Below are positions 1 through 7,268 of a stretch of 32,427 nt of DNA, piece after piece; the stretch's first letter is position 1, and each line of letters begins with the position of its first letter. Below the pieces are notes generated by a model, which worked only from the letters and a program-made list of their open reading frames with translations, did no database searches and was not told the origin of the DNA. A program made the translations under genes and the position numbers. The DNA is from Streptococcus mitis SK579 (GTDB lineage Bacteria; Bacillota; Bacilli; Lactobacillales; Streptococcaceae), in the NCBI RefSeq assembly GCF_000257905.1, contig NZ_AJJL01000062.1, positions 1 to 32,427 on the forward strand, in the 5' to 3' direction.

Positions 1-62
1 TGCCCCCTGCAGGCATATAAAAACAACCTGAAATCCTTATTCTAAAGACTTTTCTATATAGA

Positions 63-80
63 TTGGTCAAATTTTGGTCA
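63..80. repeat. Left copy of 18-bp end repeat (candidate integrase site)
   Basis: TTGGTCAAATTTTGGTCA is present here and again, identical and in the same orientation, at 32297-32314. Each copy contains two TTGGTCA half-motifs. It lies between the integrase stop codon and the window edge, where an ICE att region is expected. It may be an arm-type or core-adjacent integrase site. The exact core cannot be fixed, because little or no flanking chromosome is in the window. The first 60 bases could be chromosome or element end; I recognise no gene there. Confidence 0.6.
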
Positions 81-98
81 AAGTTTTTGTTTTCTTTC

Positions 99-1238
99 TT
101 ATTCTTTATCAATCATAAATTGTCTAATCAATTCATACTCCTTATCAATCACCTCTTGCAATACGTGACCATAAGTTTTTATAATCTGCTGTATATCTTT
201 ATGCCCCAATAATCTAGCAACAACCCAAATATCAATCCCTTTAGCTAAAAGATATGAACCGTATGTATGCCTTCCTGCTGTTGCTGTCATTTCCTGATTC
301 CCAATTCCAAGTTCTGATAAACATACTCTTAAACTCTTATTCAAACCTGAATTTGTCGGTATTTTATACCTTCTATCATAGAATACTAAATCATATTTCT
401 TCAATTCTTCACGATCAAACAAAATTTTCTCTTGTTCAATTCTTAATGCTTCCAAAACAGCCAATAAATCATCATCAATCGGAATTTCTCTTATAGAAGT
501 TTTCGTTTTCGGAGGTACAAACTCTTGCCGTTCTCCTACAAATCGTCTATATGTTTTAATTGTTTTGTTGTTAAAATCAATATCTGACCAGCATAATGCC
601 ATACCTTCACCAACCCTAAACCCAGTCTTAAACAAAAAATATAATAGATATGGTATCACAGATTCTCTATAATTAAACTTCGACTGTAAATGTGACAATA
701 AATCTTTATATTCTGAAATACTGTGAATATACTTATCATCAACGTTGCCAGCTTCCAAACCAAATATTTTAACATCTTCTGTAACATCTGTTATCTGCAA
801 TCCACTACGCTGACTAAATTTTATAGCCGACCTTATATCTGCATTGATTCTACGCAAATGATCTTTCGTTACCTTTTCTCCAAATTCATTTAATCTCGAC
901 TGATATTCCTGATGATTAAGACTCATTGCAGGTATAACAGAAAATATTTTCTCTATAGCCTGACCTCTTGCATAATATCCTTCCTTCGTCGCCTTAGCTT
1001 TTTCTGACGGAAGAATCACTAAGTTATACCAATCCTGCCACAACTCATATAAGGTAGCCTTACTGTCAAATCGTACTGTATAGTTTGACTGAAATAGTTT
1101 CCTCTCTTTCTCCTGCGCTTCATTCATAGCTTCACGCTTCGTTTTAAATCCTGAATTTGTAGCAATAACCTTGCCTTTTTTATCAAAGATACGATAATCC
1201 CAAAATTTATTTTTCCCACGTTGTCTGTAACTTGCCAC
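99..1238 (-). CDS. int: Tyrosine recombinase / ICE integrase
   Basis: Site-specific recombinase expected to integrate and excise the element. The 379-residue length fits phage/ICE integrases. The N-terminal 60 residues look like an AP2-like arm-binding domain, residues about 65-170 are the SAM-like core-binding domain, and the rest is catalytic. Visible catalytic motifs are the box I Arg in FRVGEG (about residue 206), box II GRHTYGSYLL (about 322), LLGHKDI and the nucleophile Tyr in TYGHV (about 356). The residue three before the box II Arg, usually His, is Thr. The start is GTG, with AAGGAG five bases upstream. It lies at the element edge, 37 bp after the DUF771 gene, as in Tn916 int/xis pairs. 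The family is certain; the att site is not. Confidence 0.95.
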   Translation of the reverse strand: MASYRQRGKNKFWDYRIFDKKGKVIATNSGFKTKREAMNEAQEKERKLFQSNYTVRFDSKATLYELWQDWYNLVILPSEKAKATKEGYYARGQAIEKIFSVIPAMSLNHQEYQSRLNEFGEKVTKDHLRRINADIRSAIKFSQRSGLQITDVTEDVKIFGLEAGNVDDKYIHSISEYKDLLSHLQSKFNYRESVIPYLLYFLFKTGFRVGEGMALCWSDIDFNNKTIKTYRRFVGERQEFVPPKTKTSIREIPIDDDLLAVLEALRIEQEKILFDREELKKYDLVFYDRRYKIPTNSGLNKSLRVCLSELGIGNQEMTATAGRHTYGSYLLAKGIDIWVVARLLGHKDIQQIIKTYGHVLQEVIDKEYELIRQFMIDKE

Positions 1239-1256
1239 AACTTCTCCTTCCTAAAT

Positions 1257-1268
1257 GGCAATCATCAC
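1257..1268. repeat. 12-bp repeat shared in inverted orientation with right end
   Basis: GGCAATCATCAC lies between int and the DUF771 gene. Its exact reverse complement is at 32366-32377 near the right edge. Twelve exact bases at both element ends and just upstream of int suggest an integrase or excisionase binding site. This is inference from position only. Confidence 0.4.
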
Positions 1269-1275
1269 CATTCTA

Positions 1276-1611
1276 TTATAACATCAATGATATTTTTTGA
1301 TAATTCTTATCAAAATATTCTCTTGTTTTTCTAGCTAAAAATCTATATGGTGAACCCTTACTTTTAGGATATAAAACAAAACCTTCCTCATTCTGTTCAA
1401 TATCCACTTCTTTTTTTATGGTAGGATTCAATAAAATATCATTCACCAATTTAGTCTTACTGATAGACAACAATTCCTCTACCTTATCAATCGTCCACCA
1501 TTGACCTACTTCTTCTTTTTGAATCAAATCTAAATATTCAGATCGACTAATCAGAACCATATCAGCAGGAATTGGAACTTCAATATTAAATACTTGTTTC
1601 TGCTCTTTCAT
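1276..1611 (-). CDS. DUF771-family protein, probable excisionase
   Basis: A 111-residue soluble protein that resembles DUF771 proteins of phages and ICEs: an N-terminal strand (FNIEVPIPADMVLI), the helix YLDLIQKEE, the WWTIDKVEELLSIS segment that looks like a winged-helix DNA-binding motif, and a C-terminal YPKSKGSPYRFLARK element. DUF771 genes usually lie next to integrase genes, and small helix-turn-helix proteins in that position often act as recombination directionality factors. The excisionase role is inferred from position and fold. The start has a strong Shine-Dalgarno sequence (GAAGGAG) six bases upstream. It is followed by int after 37 bp and preceded by a terminator at 1638-1657, so int and this gene may have their own transcript. 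Confidence 0.7.
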   Translation of the reverse strand: MKEQKQVFNIEVPIPADMVLISRSEYLDLIQKEEVGQWWTIDKVEELLSISKTKLVNDILLNPTIKKEVDIEQNEEGFVLYPKSKGSPYRFLARKTREYFDKNYQKISLML

Positions 1612-1637
1612 TTAAAACTCCTTCACACAACAAAAAA

Positions 1638-1657
1638 ACAAGCCATTTCTGACTTGT
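1638..1657 (-). terminator. Rho-independent terminator after the 135-residue membrane protein
   Basis: ACAAGCCA/TGACTTGT pair around a 4-base loop. On the minus strand this is an 8-bp stem with one G:U pair and a GAAA loop, followed by a T-rich run (GTTTTTTTG). It sits between the stop at 1672 and the DUF771 start at 1611. Confidence 0.7.
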
Positions 1658-1671
1658 ATCTACTTATCATT

Positions 1672-2079
1672 TCAACTGGTAACAGCTGTAAATACAGCAG
1701 CACTCCCAAAAATAACAATTATAGCCATTCTTAAAATAGGATTATTTATATCTATGATAATTGAGATTATAAACAAAATCAAAATAAGAATAAATAGTGC
1801 CAGTGTTATCATTGAATAACCACTAACCCTAGAAAATACCTGAACATGATACCACAACAACAAACCAGCAATAACAGTCAGAATCAAGGCAAATGCTAAT
1901 AGCCACCATGCTTTCCCATCGTCTTTAAACATAACTTCAACCGGATTTGTTATATTCTTTACTGAATCATTAAATATACCCAATTCATGTAAATAGCACA
2001 TTGTACCTACAACATAAAAAAACTGAGCAATGACATTTAATAGAATCTCTTCAAAAATGGTATCCAAGTATTCTTTCAT
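1672..2079 (-). CDS. Small integral membrane protein, unknown function
   Basis: 135 residues with about four hydrophobic segments: residues about 12-33, 57-79, 88-111 and 115-135. It is not recognised as a named family. It follows the 142-residue membrane protein with a 4-bp gap and is probably co-transcribed and translationally coupled with it, since only a weak, distant Shine-Dalgarno is seen. These small membrane genes sit between the transfer module and int, a slot where ICEs often carry accessory or entry-exclusion genes. No function is assigned. Confidence 0.75.
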   Translation of the reverse strand: MKEYLDTIFEEILLNVIAQFFYVVGTMCYLHELGIFNDSVKNITNPVEVMFKDDGKAWWLLAFALILTVIAGLLLWYHVQVFSRVSGYSMITLALFILILILFIISIIIDINNPILRMAIIVIFGSAAVFTAVTS

Positions 2080-2083
2080 GTTA

Positions 2084-2512
2084 CTACAACAACCCTCTTT
2101 CTTTCATAAGAACTTCAACATAATAGAATCTCTTTTTCTTCTCAGAAACCCTGAACAAATAAAATACAATAAAAAACAAAACAATAACGAATATGACCAC
2201 ACTTAAAATAAACAAGCCATTTACCAAAACATAAGATTCATTACTTAGTCCATAAACTTTAGTAACTTCAGCAGAAAAATTTGCAAATACCTTATACAAT
2301 CCCCCTAAAAAAGCAAGAAACAATACTAAAATCAATGAATTAGCTATCGTTCCCTTCCTTTCAGAAATAGACTTTAACTCACTATACTCTACCTTCAATT
2401 CTTCATTTGAAAAAGAGTTAACTTTATTTCTATATACTTCACTTAGTCCACTACGATTTTTAAGAACAGTCCTTAAAAAAAACTGTTTTATCTTATCACT
2501 GTTACTACTCAT
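2084..2512 (-). CDS. Two-helix membrane protein, unknown function
   Basis: 142 residues. A basic, polar N-terminal domain (residues 1-55) is followed by a hydrophobic helix at about 56-78, a short extracellular loop and a second helix at about 92-118, ending in a charged tail (SEKKKRFYYVEVLMKERGLL). The start has AGGAG eight bases upstream. It is in tandem with the gene at 1672-2079. It is not recognised; the topology (both termini cytoplasmic, short loop outside) would suit a membrane-anchored accessory factor. Confidence 0.75.
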   Translation of the reverse strand: MSSNSDKIKQFFLRTVLKNRSGLSEVYRNKVNSFSNEELKVEYSELKSISERKGTIANSLILVLFLAFLGGLYKVFANFSAEVTKVYGLSNESYVLVNGLFILSVVIFVIVLFFIVFYLFRVSEKKKRFYYVEVLMKERGLL

Positions 2513-2556
2513 AGTTATTCTCCTGTTTTAAATCATTATACCACAAAAAACAAAAC

Positions 2557-2572
2557 AAGCCATTTCTGACTT
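2557..2572 (-). terminator. Terminator-like hairpin with the same AAGCCA/TGACTT core
   Basis: AAGCCA and TGACTT around TTTC. On the minus strand the hairpin is followed by GTTTTGTTTTTTG. The 18-base core ACAAGCCATTTCTGACTT is identical to the hairpin at 1638-1657. It lies after the stop of the 103-residue gene. Confidence 0.6.
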
Positions 2573-2600
2573 ATTCTTGACAATTTCTTCCTACTATCCA

Positions 2601-2912
2601 CTATTTTGGTATCCGTTCATTAAGTTTTACAAATAAATGATGATATTCAAATAAAACATTTACTATCTTATCACACTTTTTTGATAAACGTTCTATCTCC
2701 ATACTATAATTCTCCGATGAACTTTCTAATGCTTTATTATTTATTCCAAAAAAACAATCATTCTCTCTAACTAAATCATCAAAATTCCTTGATACCTTTT
2801 TTAATTCTAACTCAAGTGAATTAATCATAAAATATATAAATACTAATAAAAAAGATATACCACAAGCCAAAACAAATGTAAAACAAGCTAAACCTAAATA
2901 AATATTTTCCAT
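2601..2912 (-). CDS. Single-pass membrane protein with coiled-coil tail, unknown
   Basis: 103 residues. One strong N-terminal membrane helix (about 5-30) is followed by a charged helical region (LELELKKVSRNFDDLV and MEIERLSKKCDKIV) that looks like a short coiled coil. The start has AGGAG with good spacing. The topology resembles small Orf/holin-like accessory proteins, but no family is recognised. A 55-bp sequence duplicated elsewhere in the window (2934-2988) lies directly upstream. Confidence 0.65.
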   Translation of the reverse strand: MENIYLGLACFTFVLACGISFLLVFIYFMINSLELELKKVSRNFDDLVRENDCFFGINNKALESSSENYSMEIERLSKKCDKIVNVLFEYHHLFVKLNERIPK

Positions 2913-2933
2913 TTTAAACTCCTAAACACTATA

Positions 2934-2988
2934 ATTTCCGAACAAAATCTTGATACCTGGTTGAACTTTTTGACCTTAATTCCGAATT
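2934..2988. repeat. Left copy of a 55-bp imperfect direct repeat
   Basis: Begins ATTTCCGAACAAA and contains ATACCTGGTTG, TTTTGACCT and CGAATT. An ungapped alignment by eye with 30150-30204 gives 44 of 55 identical bases. The two copies are about 27 kb apart, in the same orientation, both intergenic. Confidence 0.75.
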
Positions 2989-3042
2989 TTAAAGTTTATC
3001 CTGCTTTCTTTATGTTATTTTTTTATCCATAAAACAGAAAAA

Positions 3043-3064
3043 AAGGCAGGGTTACCCCTACCTT
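3043..3064 (-). terminator. Rho-independent terminator after the LPNTG protein gene
   Basis: AAGGCAGGG/CCCTACCTT with a 4-base loop. On the minus strand it is a 9-bp stem with one G:U pair followed by seven T residues. It probably ends the long transfer operon. Confidence 0.8.
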
Positions 3065-3076
3065 ATCATTCTTCTT

Positions 3077-3985
3077 CTACTTAAATCTACGTTTACCTAA
3101 TACTGTCGCAATCAAACCTACAAATCCCCAAATAGTTGTAAAAATTGTACTAGCTGTTCCAGTATTCGGAAGAACTTTTAGTTGACCTTCTTTATCCTTC
3201 AAAGCGATTGTACCATCTTTTTGCTTTACAGCACCTACTTCATAAGGCTCTTTTTCAACATAATTTCCTTCGTCAGTTTCGATCACTACTTTTCCTTGAT
3301 TCGTAGAAACTACTTTATGACCAGTGTTTGTTTCAATTGGTTTCTCTTGAATTTCTTCCTTTGTTACATTCAATGGTTTAGGAACATCAGCTTCTTTCAC
3401 ACCAACATTTTCTTCTGCCTTCTGCTTCGCTTCTTTAATTTCAGGAGCTTCTTCTACAGCAGGCTTCTTATCTTCTTTTGGTGTTCCTTCTTTCGATTTT
3501 TCTTCCTTAGTTTTTTCTGATGGGGTTGTAGGTTCGACAACTACACCTGTATTATCATGTTCCTGATTCTTACCAGTTTCTTTCCCAAGTTCAGCAGATG
3601 GTTTATCTTCTTTTGGCTGCTCACTTGGAGTTGTTGGCTCGACAACTACACCTGTATTATCATGTTCCTGATTCTTATCAGTGTCTTTTCCAAGTTCAGC
3701 AGATGGTTTATCTTCTTTTGGTTGCTCACTTGGAGTTGTTGGCTCGACAACTACACCTGTATTATCTCCAACTTCTTCCTTATCAGATTCCTTACCAAGT
3801 TCTGTAGAAGAATGTTCTACGCTTGCTGATGGTTGTGTTTCTGTTGGCTGTTCTGAAACTACCAATCCAGTATTATCTCCATTAGAAGCTACACTTCCAC
3901 CCAAAGTTAATTCATCAGCATATACTCCACTTGCAACTGCACTTAATACAGCTACAGACAACAATGTTACAAATTTCTTATTCAT
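3077..3985 (-). CDS. LPNTG wall-anchored protein with 35-residue repeats
   Basis: 302-residue secreted protein. It has a signal peptide (MNKKFVTLLSVAVLSAVASG, cleavage near VYA-DE), then a Pro/Glu/Lys-rich stalk with near-identical 35-residue repeats containing DNTGVVVEPTTPSEQPKE, then a charged region, and finally the sortase signal LPNTG (about residue 271), a membrane helix and the basic tail GKRRFK. The start is the ATG at 3985, which has AGAGG upstream; a longer reading from a TTG at 4015 would overlap the hydrolase gene and spoil the signal peptide. It is the last gene of the transfer operon, like wall proteins tied to conjugation in other Gram-positive elements. A role in mating-pair contact or exclusion is inference. 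Confidence 0.85.
   Translation of the reverse strand: MNKKFVTLLSVAVLSAVASGVYADELTLGGSVASNGDNTGLVVSEQPTETQPSASVEHSSTELGKESDKEEVGDNTGVVVEPTTPSEQPKEDKPSAELGKDTDKNQEHDNTGVVVEPTTPSEQPKEDKPSAELGKETGKNQEHDNTGVVVEPTTPSEKTKEEKSKEGTPKEDKKPAVEEAPEIKEAKQKAEENVGVKEADVPKPLNVTKEEIQEKPIETNTGHKVVSTNQGKVVIETDEGNYVEKEPYEVGAVKQKDGTIALKDKEGQLKVLPNTGTASTIFTTIWGFVGLIATVLGKRRFK
3537..3785. repeat. 105-bp tandem repeats in the LPNTG protein gene
   Basis: Units begin at 3537, 3642 and 3747 (period 105 bp = 35 codons); the last is partial. The DNA of the first two is nearly identical. In-frame repeats of this kind usually vary in number between strains. Confidence 0.85.
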
Positions 3986-4004
3986 TTCTTTTTCCTCTTT
4001 TTCT

Positions 4005-5105
4005 TTATTTTCCAATTACATAATAAAAATTCTTTGCTTGTTCAGCAGTAAATGTACGATAACTTATTATTCCAGTTTCTTGCATTGGTTGAACAACATT
4101 ACATTCAGAGATTAAAATTGAACCATCATCTCTAACCTCTTCTACAAATGAAACATGACCGTAAACTGCATGACTTCCAGCTTGTCCACCCTGAAATGAT
4201 AATGCAGAATGCTTTGTCGGTGTATTAGTTACCTCATAACCTGATTTATGCGCCCAATCAAGACCATTTCCCATGTATGGATCAAAATGAATCCCAAATT
4301 CTTTTGCACGGTTAAATACAAACCAAGTACACTGACCATAGGGATATGATTGAGTGATATAACCTTCTTTTGTTATTTCCTTATCAATCGAATATCCACT
4401 AGGTAAATCAGTTGACACTTGACCAAATGGCACATCAACACTACCAGCTATTGCGTTCCCACCTGAAGAACCATCAGATTCAATCGTACCTTTAAAGACT
4501 TCATACCACTTCTTACTATCCTTTTCCAGCTTCTCTAATTTTGTCTGACCATCTGAAAGTAAAACACCTTCATAATGTTCAGACCAATATTTTGCACTTT
4601 CAAAAGGATCAGTCGCTTTCTGCATATAGTCTTTGACTTTTTTATAGCCATGATTCAACTCATAAGACATCAATTCCAGTTCCACCGTACTATCTAAAGT
4701 ACGAGAACTAGCATTTCTCCATCTATCACCATTGATAGTATTATCCCAACCTGACCATTGAAAGTAGCCAGCAACCCCACCTGATGGATTCGTTAGTTTA
4801 GGATCAAAGCCACTTTCTCTTTCAGCATTGGCAAGAGAACCACTAGCACCCTCTAAAGTAAATTTCTCCTTAGAAAGTTGCCAGTTTAGAATCTTAATGA
4901 CATCTTCTGCTCTTTCAACAGAGATATTCGCTTTTTGAGCCACCTCTTGCGCTGTTAATCGTGTTCTTTTTCCAGTTGTAGAATCAGATGAGCCACCAGC
5001 AGAAACAACTCCGATAACACTTAAAATAATTAAGAGAATCACTAAAAACGTAGGTATAAGACTTGCGAAAAAGAATCCCAAGTGTTTCGCTGTTTTGTTC
5101 CCCAT
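4005..5105 (-). CDS. Conjugation cell-wall hydrolase: lysozyme-like plus CHAP (TcpG/CwlT role)
   Basis: Bifunctional wall hydrolase of the transfer machine, 366 residues. An N-terminal membrane helix (about 10-36) is followed by a lysozyme-like domain at about 60-200 (LANAERESGFDP, with AGYFQWSGWDN like phage-tail lysozymes). A Ser/Gly linker leads to a C-terminal CHAP domain from about 250: Cys259 in YGQCTWFV, His317 in YGHVSF and Glu334/Asn336 in ISECNV fit the catalytic set. It would cut glycan strands and peptide stems to let the DNA channel through the wall. It overlaps or abuts VirB6 upstream by a base. Tn916 Orf14 and ICEBs1 CwlT carry NlpC/P60 in place of CHAP; pIP501 TraG has a CHAP arrangement (family knowledge). 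Confidence 0.9.
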   Translation of the reverse strand: MGNKTAKHLGFFFASLIPTFLVILLIILSVIGVVSAGGSSDSTTGKRTRLTAQEVAQKANISVERAEDVIKILNWQLSKEKFTLEGASGSLANAERESGFDPKLTNPSGGVAGYFQWSGWDNTINGDRWRNASSRTLDSTVELELMSYELNHGYKKVKDYMQKATDPFESAKYWSEHYEGVLLSDGQTKLEKLEKDSKKWYEVFKGTIESDGSSGGNAIAGSVDVPFGQVSTDLPSGYSIDKEITKEGYITQSYPYGQCTWFVFNRAKEFGIHFDPYMGNGLDWAHKSGYEVTNTPTKHSALSFQGGQAGSHAVYGHVSFVEEVRDDGSILISECNVVQPMQETGIISYRTFTAEQAKNFYYVIGK

Positions 5106-7258
5106 TAAATTTCAACCTTTTTCCTTTTTTTAGCTTTCAATTTTTTGGTTTGTTTACTTAAAATTGCTTTAGAAGTTATTTCTTCATTTTTAGGATTTTT
5201 TACAACTGTTTTTCTTCGTCCTACATCTTTTGGTTTGACCGTTTTCGGAATCTTTATCTTCTGCTTCACTGAGCCTGCCTTATTCTCTTTAAATGGCTTC
5301 TGATCTTTCTTCAACCGTTCTTCCTTTAGCCGTTGAATTGACTCACGAGAAGCATTTTTCTGATCAGCAAATTTTTTAGCTTCCTTATTCTCTTTAAATG
5401 GCTTCTGACCTCTCTTCAACCGTTCCTCCTTCAGCCGTTGAATTGACTCACGAGAAGCATTTTTCTGACCAGCAAATTTTTTAGCTTCTTTATCTCTTAA
5501 TTTCTGTTTTCCTTTCAAGACTTTTCTATCAGTACTTCCCTCTTTAAAAGCATTGGCTCTCACTCCATAAAGTTTGGCTAGCGTTCTACTGCCTTTTTCT
5601 TTTAAAGCATTGACTGAACTATTTTTATGTTCCTTAATCGAATTCATTCGATTCTTAATCACATCACCTTTTTCAGCAACCTTTTCCACCAATGGACTTT
5701 GTTTTCGTAAAGTTTTAAGATTTTCACTCAACTTATCTTTACCCATCTTCAATCCACCTTTAGCAAACTGTCCACCAACTTTGAGTCCGTTTCCACCTGC
5801 TTTCAAACCAGTCTTACCTGTTTTTGACAATCTTTCTTTCAGTTTTTGAACAGACTGAGAATTGCTAATTTCTCGACCAATCTTACCAACAGGACTATTG
5901 GTTACTCTTGAAAATGCTGATAAAAGCGAATTTCTATACTTCCACATCAAGAATAACAAGACACCTTTTAAAAAGACTGTAACTAATAAATCTCCACCCA
6001 CAGCAGTAGAGATAAATTCAGTTAGAGTATTGTAAAAGAAAGAAAATATACTAGTTGCTAAAAGCATAATTGATGATAAAGCAAGCATTGAAATACCTTT
6101 TTTATTAAATCCAATCAATAAATGCTCCATCTTAGGAAACAGACTTAACAGAAGGATAAATGGTAATAGTACGATCAAAAAGATAAAAACGATTAAAAAG
6201 AAGAATCGTGATAACCCTAACAATAAATAAATCGTTCCCATCACAATAATATCGACATCAGAAGCAAAGGCATACATAAATTTTAAGCCCCACTCATTTT
6301 TCAACATCTTGTTTTCAGGATCTTTATCTTTTGCAAGATCCTTGACTTTTTTATCGCCAACTAAATGATCTCCATCACCTTGCTTATAAGCAGCTAAATC
6401 TTCAAATTCTTTTTCAGAAAGAAGAAATGAACCATCTTCTTTTACAGGAGAGTTCATATACTTATATCCCTTCAACAAAGTTTCAGAAAAATATGTTTCT
6501 ACTCCATTTTTACTTTCACCAGTTAAAGTTTTTGTAATTTCACCATTCAAAGTAATTGTTGTTGTTCTAAAACTATCATAGACATGAGTTATCAAATACT
6601 TATTTTGACCATTGACATTAAGTTGAATAAAATAAATTCCAATACAAGTATAAATCAATAACATTTTTATCAATGTTTTGAAGAAACTACCTTTTCCAGT
6701 CGCAAACAAATACAGTAAATAAACTGCCATACTTGCACCAACCAAATAAATAATTTCTCGACTAAACAAAGAAGAAAATACTTTACTAGAATTATTTACA
6801 GTTTCATTCAACAATCCACTAACATCACTCATTCCTTCAACAGCAATATAAACTTGTGCATCTACATAGAAAACAAGTTTCCCAAGCCAAAAAATAGACT
6901 GAACTAGAGAATTAAAGAAATAATTGACATTGGAATCAAATCCAAAAAACTTTTTATCAAAGTAAACTTTACTTGTTAAATCAGACATCTTAGACTTATA
7001 ATTCTCATAAGTCAGTTTGCTATTTTCTGCTTCCTTTTTCTTTTGATTCTCTTTTTCCTCAGCTTCTTTCTTAACCGTATCTAATATTTTTTTAGCATTT
7101 TCAGAAGAATCAACCAGTTTAGGCTTTTTCGTGTTCCTATCAAATTCAATAATATCAAAATTATTTTTTGGAAGAATATCTGTAACAGAATTAGCTTTTA
7201 CAAAAGCAGGAAGAAGAAAGAAAGAACAAATAAACACTAGTAAAATATTTTTTCTCAT
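5105..7258 (-). CDS. VirB6-like polytopic membrane channel protein (TcpH / ConG / Tn916 Orf15 role)
   Basis: 717-residue inner-membrane component of the conjugative channel. A signal-like N-terminal helix (MRKNILLVFICSFFLLPAFV) is followed by a charged, Lys/Glu-rich extracellular region and several membrane segments between about residues 110 and 450 (among them VIVMGTIYLLLGLSRFFFLI and the FLIVLLPFILLLSLF region). A very basic cytoplasmic tail of about 250 residues contains two near-identical 35-residue repeats. The start is the ATG at 7258 with GGGGGAGG upstream; a TTG at 7279 overlapping VirB4 is less likely. It follows virB4 directly, as in Tn916 and ICEBs1. The tail could contact DNA, TcpA or VirB4 (inference). 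Confidence 0.9.
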   Translation of the reverse strand: MRKNILLVFICSFFLLPAFVKANSVTDILPKNNFDIIEFDRNTKKPKLVDSSENAKKILDTVKKEAEEKENQKKKEAENSKLTYENYKSKMSDLTSKVYFDKKFFGFDSNVNYFFNSLVQSIFWLGKLVFYVDAQVYIAVEGMSDVSGLLNETVNNSSKVFSSLFSREIIYLVGASMAVYLLYLFATGKGSFFKTLIKMLLIYTCIGIYFIQLNVNGQNKYLITHVYDSFRTTTITLNGEITKTLTGESKNGVETYFSETLLKGYKYMNSPVKEDGSFLLSEKEFEDLAAYKQGDGDHLVGDKKVKDLAKDKDPENKMLKNEWGLKFMYAFASDVDIIVMGTIYLLLGLSRFFFLIVFIFLIVLLPFILLLSLFPKMEHLLIGFNKKGISMLALSSIMLLATSIFSFFYNTLTEFISTAVGGDLLVTVFLKGVLLFLMWKYRNSLLSAFSRVTNSPVGKIGREISNSQSVQKLKERLSKTGKTGLKAGGNGLKVGGQFAKGGLKMGKDKLSENLKTLRKQSPLVEKVAEKGDVIKNRMNSIKEHKNSSVNALKEKGSRTLAKLYGVRANAFKEGSTDRKVLKGKQKLRDKEAKKFAGQKNASRESIQRLKEERLKRGQKPFKENKEAKKFADQKNASRESIQRLKEERLKKDQKPFKENKAGSVKQKIKIPKTVKPKDVGRRKTVVKNPKNEEITSKAILSKQTKKLKAKKRKKVEI
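5281..5490. repeat. Two 105-bp tandem repeats in the virB6-like gene
   Basis: Units 5281-5385 and 5386-5490 encode the KEAKKFA-QKNASRESIQRL type 35-residue repeat, with few differences between copies. They are in frame and in the basic cytoplasmic tail. Confidence 0.85.
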
Positions 7259-7268
7259 ATTCCTCCCC

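Noticed and set aside
1..60. Possible tRNA 3' end at the left edge (TGCCCCCTGCAGGCA)
   Set aside because: No tRNA fold can be completed from the window and no matching copy is seen at the right end.
3537..3785. Regularly spaced repeats resembling a CRISPR array
   Set aside because: The 105-bp units are in frame, coding and contiguous without unique spacers.
4005..4015. TTG start at 4015 for the LPNTG protein
   Set aside because: It overlaps the hydrolase end and puts a charged stretch before the signal peptide, whereas the ATG at 3985 has a proper ribosome site.
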